From the NCBI GenBank assembly GCA_009922405.1, contig RFVZ01000130.1, positions 1 through 7,282 of the forward strand: a stretch of 7,282 bases of DNA, read 5' to 3'. The notes beneath the pieces are model-generated. The model saw nothing but the letters and a program-made list of their open reading frames with translations, made no database searches and was not told where the DNA came from. Made by a program: the position numbers and the translations under genes. The DNA is from Betaproteobacteria bacterium. GTDB taxonomy: Bacteria; Pseudomonadota; Gammaproteobacteria; Burkholderiales; Burkholderiaceae_E. Below are positions 1-5,873 of the stretch, piece after piece. Within the stretch, counting starts at the first letter, position 1. Every line of letters starts with the position of its first letter.

Positions 1-750
1 GGGCAGCAGCAACGGGTTGCACTGGCCCGCGCACTGGCCAAATCGGCGTCTCTGATGTTGCTCGATGAGCCGCTGGTCAATCTGGATTACAAGCTTCGCG
101 AAGAATTGCGGGAGGAATTCTCGACGCTGTTTGCGAGTGGTGGGTCGACCGTTGTGTACGCCACCACTGAGCCCGCAGAGGCACTGTTATTGGGCGGTTA
201 CACGGCAGTGCTCGATGCGGGTGAACTACTGCAATATGGACCGACCGCCGACGTGTTCCATCGGCCGAAGTCGATCCGGGTCGCACGTGCATTTAGCGAC
301 CCCCCCATCAATTTGTTGCCGGCCTTGGCTGTCCCGGAGGGGGTGAGGCTCGGTCCCGACCTGACCCTGAATCTTGTCGAAGCACTTCAGCGCCTACCGG
401 CTCTGAATGGGCAACTGACCTTGGGGATTCGTGCGGGGGCGCTCGAATTGTTGGTCGCGCCGGGCCAATTGGACCGGGAATCGCAGCGCCAATCGGACCG
501 CCAATCGCACCGCTTATTGGTGCCGGCCAAGGTCGCCCTGGCGGAGGTGTCCGGGTCTGATACCTATATCCATCTGGAAACCCCCTTGGGCAACCTGGTC
601 GTGCAACGGACGGGTGTGCATCGACTCGATCTTGGAGAACTCGTGACGGTTGCTATCGATCCGGCAGCGGTGTATCTGTTTGACCCTCAGGGTGCGATGG
701 TTTTGGCACCGGACTCAGTCTTTCAGCGGATGACACACGCTGATGGCTAG
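1..750 (+). CDS. glpS: Glycerol ABC transporter ATP-binding protein GlpS, 3' part (5' end outside window)
   Basis: One of two ATPase subunits that power glycerol import at the inner membrane. The frame is open from base 1, so the gene enters from the left. The visible 249 residues begin inside the ABC signature (GQQQR, fragment residues 1-5). They continue with Walker B (LMLLDEP, 18-24), the D-loop (VNLD, 26-29) and a C-terminal TOBE-like regulatory domain. Walker A and the Q-loop lie off the window; roughly 110-140 residues are missing compared with relatives. At the H-loop, where most importers have THD, this protein reads YATTEP (53-58), so the switch histidine is replaced by Thr56. From memory this is usual in GlpS. 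A 12-bp tandem repeat lies in the C-terminal domain at 472-513. The last 8 bases overlap glpT. The family call is firm from this motif pattern and the operon order; the glycerol substrate is inferred. Confidence 0.9.
   Translation, partial: GQQQRVALARALAKSASLMLLDEPLVNLDYKLREELREEFSTLFASGGSTVVYATTEPAEALLLGGYTAVLDAGELLQYGPTADVFHRPKSIRVARAFSDPPINLLPALAVPEGVRLGPDLTLNLVEALQRLPALNGQLTLGIRAGALELLVAPGQLDRESQRQSDRQSHRLLVPAKVALAEVSGSDTYIHLETPLGNLVVQRTGVHRLDLGELVTVAIDPAAVYLFDPQGAMVLAPDSVFQRMTHADG
472..513 (+). repeat. 12-bp in-frame tandem repeat in glpS (3.5 units)
   Basis: Units GACCGGGAATCG, CAGCGCCAATCG and GACCGCCAATCG are followed by the half unit CACCGC. They encode the four-residue periods DRES, QRQS, DRQS and HR (fragment residues 158-171). 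The repeat sits in a predicted loop of the C-terminal domain and keeps frame, so unit gain or loss would be tolerated as length variation. Confidence 0.8.
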
Positions 751-1888
751 GATTCAACTCGATATCGCCCATTCATATCGTGCAAATCCGCGAGACGATG
801 CGGACTATGCACTCCTTCCGATGCGCCAGACCTTTGAGGACGGTGGCGCTTATGCGCTGCTAGGACCCTCGGGTTGTGGCAAGACGACCATGCTCAACAT
901 CATTTCGGGTTTGGTTGCGCCCTCGCAGGGTTCGATTCGGTTTGACCAGCGCGATGTGACGCAACTCCCGCCACAGCAGCGCAATATCGCGCAGGTTTTT
1001 CAGTTCCCAGTGGTCTACGACACGATGACGGTCGCGCAGAACCTCGCCTTCCCGCTGCGTAATCGAGGGATGGATGAGGCGCGCGCTCGGGCGCGAGTGG
1101 GCGTCATTGCAGAAATGCTCGATCTCTCGGCGCAGTTGGATCAGCGCGCCGCCGGTTTGTCAGCCGATCAGAAGCAGAAGATCTCGCTTGGCCGCGGCCT
1201 GGTCCGGGAAGACGTGGGCGCGGTTTTGTTCGATGAACCCTTGACCGTCATTGATCCGCATCTGAAATGGCAACTTCGACGTAAGCTCAAGGAGATCCAT
1301 CGTGAGCTACGGTTGACCCTGATCTACGTTACGCATGATCAGGTTGAAGCGCTGACATTCGCCGATTCGGTTCTGGTGATGGCGCGCGGTCGGGTGATCC
1401 AGAGTGGCTCGCCTTCCGAACTATTCGAGCAGCCCGCGCACCGGTTTGTTGGCCATTTTATTGGGTCGCCTGGGATGAATTTTATTCCTGTGAACCGACT
1501 CAAACACGGGGGATCAGTTTCTGGATCAGGTTCTGGATCGGTTTCTTCATTCGACGACCTGATCCCGCCTGGCGCAATCACCCTGGGGATCCGACCCGAG
1601 TACCTCGGGATGGGTGAATCAAAGCCCGGAGAGCCCAGTGAGATGAACCTCTTAGCGGCCAAGGTCCAGCGGATTCAGGATCTTGGCAGTAGCTGGCTGG
1701 TGAGCGCGCAGGTCGAATCCGGCGCAGAGGGTGGCAGCGATTGCCTAGTGCGCTTGCGCTTGGCGCGCGACGCGGCCGTGCCGGCACTCAATCAAGTCGT
1801 CGGACTGAGAGTGTTCGGACCTCACACGCGATTTTATGACGCGCAGGAACGGCTGATCGGTCGTGAATCCGAGGGCGCACTGCGATGA
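743..1888 (+). CDS. glpT: Glycerol ABC transporter ATP-binding protein GlpT
   Basis: Second ATPase subunit, expected to pair with GlpS on the cytoplasmic face of the GlpP/GlpQ permease. It is 381 aa, full length for a MalK/UgpC-like ATPase. Visible motifs are a canonical Walker A (GPSGCGKTT, residues 41-49), Q-loop Gln87, Walker B (AVLFDEP, 160-166), D-loop (TVID, 168-171) and a canonical H-loop (THD, His198). The signature is degenerate: LSADQ (139-143) instead of LSGGQ. After about residue 240 comes a TOBE-type regulatory domain (GIRPEYLGM near 282-290), preceded by a Gly/Ser-rich linker (257-268) made by a DNA repeat. The ATG overlaps the glpS stop by 8 bases and has no strong Shine-Dalgarno of its own, which suggests translational coupling. 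It is unrelated to the E. coli GlpT antiporter. Confidence 0.92.
   Translation: MARIQLDIAHSYRANPRDDADYALLPMRQTFEDGGAYALLGPSGCGKTTMLNIISGLVAPSQGSIRFDQRDVTQLPPQQRNIAQVFQFPVVYDTMTVAQNLAFPLRNRGMDEARARARVGVIAEMLDLSAQLDQRAAGLSADQKQKISLGRGLVREDVGAVLFDEPLTVIDPHLKWQLRRKLKEIHRELRLTLIYVTHDQVEALTFADSVLVMARGRVIQSGSPSELFEQPAHRFVGHFIGSPGMNFIPVNRLKHGGSVSGSGSGSVSSFDDLIPPGAITLGIRPEYLGMGESKPGEPSEMNLLAAKVQRIQDLGSSWLVSAQVESGAEGGSDCLVRLRLARDAAVPALNQVVGLRVFGPHTRFYDAQERLIGRESEGALR
1511..1546 (+). repeat. 12-bp in-frame tandem repeat in glpT (3 units)
   Basis: Three units, GGATCAGTTTCT, GGATCAGGTTCT and GGATCGGTTTCT, encode GSVS, GSGS and GSVS (residues 257-268). The result is a flexible linker just after the nucleotide-binding domain, at the entry to the regulatory domain. 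The units differ by one or two bases, so the expansion is not brand new. Confidence 0.85.
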
Positions 1889-2793
1889 TCAAACCCGTGA
1901 ATCAGAAGGCTTGGTGGTTGGTTTTACCAGTGGTCATTTGCGTGGCGTTCTCGGCAATCCTTCCGCTAATGACGGTCGTCAACTATTCGGTGCAAGACAT
2001 CATTTCACCCGAACGTCGCGTTTTTGTCGGCACTGAATGGTTTGTTTCCGTGCTGCGAGACGAGGAACTTCATTCGGCGATGGTGCGGCAACTGGTTTAT
2101 TCGTTTGCGGTTCTTGCGGTGGAGGTTCCGCTCGGTATTGCACTGGCGCTGGCGATGCCAGCGGCCGGCTGGCGGGCGTCCGCGGCGCTCGTATTGGTCG
2201 CACTGTCGCTTCTGATCCCCTGGAATGTGGTCGGGACGATCTGGCAGATTTTTGGTCGAAGCGACATTGGCCTGCTGGGTGCTGCCCTTAAGGCGCTTGG
2301 ACTCGAGTACAGCTACACCGGTAATCCAACCCATGCGTGGCTGACGGTGCTCGCGATGGATGTCTGGCACTGGACGCCACTGGTGGCCTTGTTGTGTTAC
2401 GCCGGTCTAAGGGCGATTCCGGATGCGTTTTATCAGGCGGCCCAGATTGACGGTGCCAGTCGATTGGCGGTGTTTCGGTACATCCAGTTACCCAAGCTAC
2501 GAGGGGTTCTCATGATCGCAGTGCTGCTGCGGTTTATGGATAGCTTCATGATCTATACCGAACCATTCGTACTTACAGGTGGCGGACCCGGCAATGCGAC
2601 CACGTTTTTGTCGCAGTACTTGACTCAGAAGGCTGTGGGGCAGTTTGATTTGGGTCCGGCAGCTGCGTTTTCACTGATCTATTTCTTGATCATTCTGCTG
2701 TTCTGTTTCGTCCTCTACAACTGGATGCAACGGGTCGGTACGCATTCCACGGGCACTGCGGCATCCGACGCCGGTGAAAGGGGTGCCGTATGA
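1885..2793 (+). CDS. glpP: Glycerol ABC transporter permease GlpP
   Basis: Inner-membrane permease subunit of the MalF/UgpA type, expected to form the glycerol channel with GlpQ. It is 302 aa with about six hydrophobic segments, near residues 10-32, 70-91, 98-120, 153-175, 206-224 and 256-280. The EAA loop that docks on the ATPases is at about 183-203, in the form YQAAQIDGAS followed by the QLPK end. A polar tail follows the last helix. The ATG overlaps the glpT stop as ATGA, with a modest GAGGG at 1871-1875. Family membership is clear from the topology and EAA loop. Assignment to glycerol rests on the full operon order, especially the DUF2160-type and GlpV neighbours. Confidence 0.92.
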   Translation: MIKPVNQKAWWLVLPVVICVAFSAILPLMTVVNYSVQDIISPERRVFVGTEWFVSVLRDEELHSAMVRQLVYSFAVLAVEVPLGIALALAMPAAGWRASAALVLVALSLLIPWNVVGTIWQIFGRSDIGLLGAALKALGLEYSYTGNPTHAWLTVLAMDVWHWTPLVALLCYAGLRAIPDAFYQAAQIDGASRLAVFRYIQLPKLRGVLMIAVLLRFMDSFMIYTEPFVLTGGGPGNATTFLSQYLTQKAVGQFDLGPAAAFSLIYFLIILLFCFVLYNWMQRVGTHSTGTAASDAGERGAV

Positions 2794-3596
2794 AGGGCGC
2801 ACATTGGCGCAACGTTTTTTTGACGAGTTATCTCGTGTTCGCACTCTTGCCCATCTACTGGATGGTAAACATGAGTTTCAGAACGAACGAAGATATCTTG
2901 TCGAGTTTTTCGTTTTTTCCGAAGCACTTCACCTGGGCCAATTACGCCGTGATCTTTACCGATCCGGCCTGGTATTCGGGCTACATCAATAGCCTTATTT
3001 ATGTGGCGATCAACATGGTGATTTCGGTCACCGTCGCGCTACCGGCAGCGTATGCGTTTTCGCGCTACCGATTTCTTGGCGATCGCCACGTCTTTTTCTG
3101 GTTGCTGACCAACCGGATGACCCCACCCGCAATTTTTCTCCTGCCCTTCTTTCAGCTCTACAGCACGGTGGGACTGATGGATACCCACCTGGCGGTTGCG
3201 CTTGCCCACCTGGTCTTCAATGTCCCGCTCGCGGTCTGGATTCTCGAGGGGTTCATGAGCGGAATCCCGCGCGAAATTGATGAGACCGCTTACATCGACG
3301 GTTACACCTTTCCTCGGTTTTTTTTGAAGATTTTTCTGCCGTTGATTAAGGCGGGGATTGGCGTCACTGCGTTTTTCTGCTTCATGTTCTCGTGGGTCGA
3401 ACTTCTGCTCGCCCGCACTTTAACCAGCGTCGATGCGAAGCCGATCGTGGCGACCATGACCCGAACGGTGAGCGCCTCTGGAATGGACTGGGCGGTTCTG
3501 GCGGCGGCGGGGGTATTGACCATTGTTCCAGGCGCGATCGTGATCTGGTTTGTTCGGCATTACATCGCGAAGGGTTTCGCGATGGGACGCGTTTGA
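2790..3596 (+). CDS. glpQ: Glycerol ABC transporter permease GlpQ
   Basis: Second permease subunit, of the MalG/UgpE type, pairing with GlpP. It is 268 aa, typical for this class. A hydrophobic segment near residues 9-28 is followed by a periplasmic stretch, then helices near 65-90, 102-125, 133-152, 186-205 and 236-256. The EAA loop runs from about 162 to 184, with EIDETAYIDG and the IFLP end, the contact point for an ATPase. The ATG overlaps the glpP stop as ATGA and is preceded by a purine-rich GAAAGGGG at 2776-2783. Runs of seven and eight T occur at 2815-2821 and 3318-3325 through use of TTT phenylalanine codons. It is not related to the E. coli phosphodiesterase GlpQ. Confidence 0.92.
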   Translation: MKGAHWRNVFLTSYLVFALLPIYWMVNMSFRTNEDILSSFSFFPKHFTWANYAVIFTDPAWYSGYINSLIYVAINMVISVTVALPAAYAFSRYRFLGDRHVFFWLLTNRMTPPAIFLLPFFQLYSTVGLMDTHLAVALAHLVFNVPLAVWILEGFMSGIPREIDETAYIDGYTFPRFFLKIFLPLIKAGIGVTAFFCFMFSWVELLLARTLTSVDAKPIVATMTRTVSASGMDWAVLAAAGVLTIVPGAIVIWFVRHYIAKGFAMGRV

Positions 3597-3609
3597 TGAA
3601 CCGGACTGC

Positions 3610-3615
3610 AAGGAG
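3610..3615 (+). promoter_or_regulatory. Ribosome binding site that fixes the GTG start of the DUF2160-type gene
   Basis: AAGGAG lies 8 bases before the GTG at 3624. There is no ATG in that frame nearby, and the protein starting at this GTG has the size and N-terminus expected of the family, so the pair decides the start. Confidence 0.8.
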
Positions 3616-3623
3616 TTTACGAA

Positions 3624-3932
3624 GTGCTTGACTGGATGGTCTGGACAGTGCCGGTTGCGGTTTTTTTTACCCTGATCGTTTTGATGCTGATCGGAATGAC
3701 GATCTGGGAGATTCGCTCACCAACGGTCGAGCGTCGGGGTTTTTTACCGATTGCGACGACACGCGGTGACCGGTTGTTCATTGGGTTGTTATCGGCTGCG
3801 TACCTCAATCTCGCGTTCGTTGGAATGGGCGATCGATTCGCGCAGTGGTTGGCACTGGAGGGCGAACCCAGTGCTTGGATTGGACTTGCACTGTCGATGT
3901 TGCTGTTGGTTTGGGTGATGCGAAAGGGGTGA
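3624..3932 (+). CDS. Small three-helix membrane protein of the glycerol transporter operon (DUF2160 type)
   Basis: A 102-aa integral membrane protein of unknown function. Hydrophobic segments lie near residues 8-29, 51-69 and 82-99. A positively charged loop separates the first two (ERRGFLPIATTRGDR, 36-50) and a short polar loop separates the last two. The position between the second permease gene and the binding-protein gene, and the overall sequence, match the DUF2160-type proteins found in glycerol ABC operons (recognised from memory). It starts at GTG with AAGGAG 8 bases before. The frame contains a run of eight T at 3661-3668. A role as an accessory membrane subunit, for example in assembly or stability of GlpP/GlpQ, is only an inference from context. 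No catalytic motif is visible. Confidence 0.85.
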   Translation: MLDWMVWTVPVAVFFTLIVLMLIGMTIWEIRSPTVERRGFLPIATTRGDRLFIGLLSAAYLNLAFVGMGDRFAQWLALEGEPSAWIGLALSMLLLVWVMRKG

Positions 3933-4043
3933 ATCGCGCCAACCATTGAGAACGGATTCGCGGCCTGAAGCTCCCGCCAGGTCGGATTCGCAGGACGACA
4001 AGCGGGGCAGACTTGATTTGATTAACCACAGGAGACCGAGACC
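3933..4043 (+). other. Intergenic leader before glpV with a spaced direct repeat
   Basis: This 111-base gap is the longest non-coding stretch in the operon. It holds two copies of CGGATTCGC, at 3953-3961 and 3983-3991, exactly 30 bases apart. It also contains a weak possible stem (GGCCTG at 3962-3967 with CAGGTC at 3978-3983). No convincing sigma-70 promoter or U-tract terminator is visible. It may be an mRNA processing or stability element that sets the level of the abundant binding protein, but that is a guess. Confidence 0.5.
4030..4035 (+). promoter_or_regulatory. Ribosome binding site of glpV
   Basis: AGGAGA lies 8 bases before the ATG at 4044. It is the best-formed site on the + strand here, which fits the need for more binding protein than permease. 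Confidence 0.75.
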
Positions 4044-5789
4044 ATGAAGTACCGTTTGAACTACCGCTACACGCTGTTGGCCGTGTCGATTGCGGCCGCC
4101 TTGGGCGCCCAAAGTGCCTATGCGGGCGAGGCCGAAGCGAAGAAGTGGGTCGATACCGAGTTTCAGCCGTCAACGCTGAGCAAAGATCAGCAAATGACCG
4201 AAATGAAGTGGTTCATCGAGGCCGCAGCCAAGCTGAAGGCAAAAGGCGTTAAAGAAATCTCAGTCGTGTCGGAAACGATTACGACCCATGAATACGAATC
4301 GAAGACCCTCGCCAAGGCCTTCGAAGAGATTACGGGGATCAAGGTCAAGCATGACCTGATTCAGGAAGGCGACGTCGTCGAAAAACTGCAGACATCGATG
4401 CAGTCGGGTAAGTCGATCTACGATGGCTGGATCTCGGATTCGGACCTCATTGGGACGCACTATCGGTACGGCAAGATTTTGCCGCTGTCCGACTATCTCG
4501 CGGGTGCGGGTAAGGAATTTACGAACCCGGGCCTGGATCTGAAGGATTTCATCGGGACCAGCTTCACGACGGCGCCCGATGGCAAGCTTTATCAGCTACC
4601 TGACCAACAGTTCGCCAACCTCTACTGGTTCCGGGCCGACCTGTTCGCCCGTAAGGATCTGCAGGATAAGTTCAAGGCGAAATTTGGCTATGACCTCGGC
4701 GTGCCGCTCAACTGGAGCGCCTACGAGGACATCGCTGACTTTTTCTCGAACGATGTGAAGACCGTCGATGGCAAGCCGATTTACGGGCATATGGACTACG
4801 GCAAGAAAGACCCGTCGCTTGGATGGCGCTTTACCGACGCTTGGTTGTCCATGGCGGGAACGGCCGACAAGGGGATTCCCAATGGCTTGCCGGTTGATGA
4901 GTGGGGTATCCGTGTGGCCGCCGACAAGTGCACGCCAGTGGGAGCCTCGGTTGCCCGTGGCGGTGCAACCAATTCACCCGCGGCGGTTTTTGCGCTGACC
5001 AAGTACGTCGACTGGATGAAGAAATACGCCCCCAAAGAGGCGATTGGAATGACCTTTGGCGAGGCCGGTCCAGTGCCAGCGCAGGGCCAGATTGCCCAGC
5101 AGATTTTTTGGTACACGGCGTTCACGGCCGACATGACCAAGCCGGGCCTGCCGGTCGTTAATGCGGATGGCACACCCAAGTGGCGCATGGCACCGGGCCC
5201 CAATGGCCCATACTGGAAAGATGGTATGCAGAATGGCTATCAGGACGTTGGCTCCTGGACCTTCTTCAAAGACCATGATGCCAACCGGACGGCCGCCGCG
5301 TGGCTTTACGCGCAATTTGTGACCGCTAAGACGACGTCACTCAAGAAATCAATTGTGGGTCTGACCTTCGTGCGCGACAGCGATATCCGCAGCGAATACT
5401 TCACCCAGAATGCGGCGAAGTACGGTGGCCTCGTTGAGTTTTACCGAAGCCCCGCACGAGTGGCGTGGACGCCGACTGGCACCAACGTCCCTGACTATCC
5501 AAAGCTTGCTCAGCTCTGGTGGAAGAACGTGGCGCAGGCCGTAACTGGTGAGAAGACGCCGCAGGGTGCGATGGATACGCTCGCCGACGAAATGGATCAG
5601 GTCCTCGGTCGACTTGAACGCGCGGGGATGGCGAAGTGCGCGCCAAAACTCGCTGCAAAAAGTGACCCTGCCAAGATGCTGACCGATAAGGCAGCCCCTT
5701 GGAAGAAACTCGCCAACGAGAAACCGAAGGGCGAAACGATCGATTACGAAACTCTTTTGTCGGCCTGGAAAGCCGGAAAAGTTCGCTAA
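4044..5789 (+). CDS. glpV: Glycerol ABC transporter periplasmic substrate-binding protein GlpV
   Basis: Secreted receptor that captures the substrate, presumably glycerol, in the periplasm and delivers it to GlpP/GlpQ. It is 581 aa, long for a sugar-binding protein but typical of this family. A Sec signal peptide is clear: a basic start (MKYRLNYR), a hydrophobic core at about 9-22 and AYA at 25-27, with cleavage expected after Ala27. The mature part has the look of an extracellular solute-binding protein, rich in aromatic residues that could form the ligand pocket. It has only two cysteines, Cys296 and Cys532, both after the signal peptide, which could form a disulfide. The start is set by AGGAGA 8 bases before the ATG. 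It is the last + strand gene in the window and ends only 34 bases from the convergent tcuB. Glycerol specificity is inferred from family and operon. Confidence 0.92.
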   Translation: MKYRLNYRYTLLAVSIAAALGAQSAYAGEAEAKKWVDTEFQPSTLSKDQQMTEMKWFIEAAAKLKAKGVKEISVVSETITTHEYESKTLAKAFEEITGIKVKHDLIQEGDVVEKLQTSMQSGKSIYDGWISDSDLIGTHYRYGKILPLSDYLAGAGKEFTNPGLDLKDFIGTSFTTAPDGKLYQLPDQQFANLYWFRADLFARKDLQDKFKAKFGYDLGVPLNWSAYEDIADFFSNDVKTVDGKPIYGHMDYGKKDPSLGWRFTDAWLSMAGTADKGIPNGLPVDEWGIRVAADKCTPVGASVARGGATNSPAAVFALTKYVDWMKKYAPKEAIGMTFGEAGPVPAQGQIAQQIFWYTAFTADMTKPGLPVVNADGTPKWRMAPGPNGPYWKDGMQNGYQDVGSWTFFKDHDANRTAAAWLYAQFVTAKTTSLKKSIVGLTFVRDSDIRSEYFTQNAAKYGGLVEFYRSPARVAWTPTGTNVPDYPKLAQLWWKNVAQAVTGEKTPQGAMDTLADEMDQVLGRLERAGMAKCAPKLAAKSDPAKMLTDKAAPWKKLANEKPKGETIDYETLLSAWKAGKVR

Positions 5790-5804
5790 TTCGGTGATTT
5801 GATC

Positions 5805-5873
5805 GGTCGATCGGGCCGGCGGTTCAGTCCGCCGTCAACTTGAGTCGGGTGGGTTGCCGGCGCTCGATCGACC
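5805..5873. terminator. Imperfect inverted repeats at the convergent glpV/tcuB junction, possible bidirectional terminator
   Basis: GGTCGATCG (5805-5813) is the exact reverse complement of CGATCGACC (5865-5873), and GCCGGC (5815-5820) can pair with GCCGGC (5856-5861) just inside it. An alternative smaller hairpin has stem CGGCGG/CCGCCG (5817-5822 with 5829-5834) around a 6-base loop, and covers the tcuB stop codon. Neither is followed by a T-run on either strand, so a classic intrinsic terminator is not shown. Most of the larger repeat lies inside the 3' end of tcuB. Confidence 0.4.

Noticed and set aside
55..750. Start of glpS at the ATG at 55
   Set aside because: That ATG is within Walker B; the frame is open to base 1 and encodes the end of the ABC signature, so the true start is outside the window.
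2005..2370. Minus-strand open frame of 121 aa inside glpP
   Set aside because: It is a shadow of the permease gene in GC-rich DNA, with no family features.
4011..4026. Possible promoter in the AT-richer stretch before glpV
   Set aside because: TTGATT and GATTAA are too close together to serve as -35 and -10 boxes, and no properly spaced pair was found.
3805..4173. Minus-strand open frame of 122 aa across the DUF2160-type gene, the gap and the start of glpV
   Set aside because: It is antisense to two well-supported + strand genes, lacks a recognisable domain or good ribosome site, and has the Arg/Pro/Ser-rich makeup of a shadow frame.
5194..5208. GGGCC/GGCCC hairpin inside glpV
   Set aside because: The 5-bp stem falls within conserved coding sequence and is expected by chance at this GC content.
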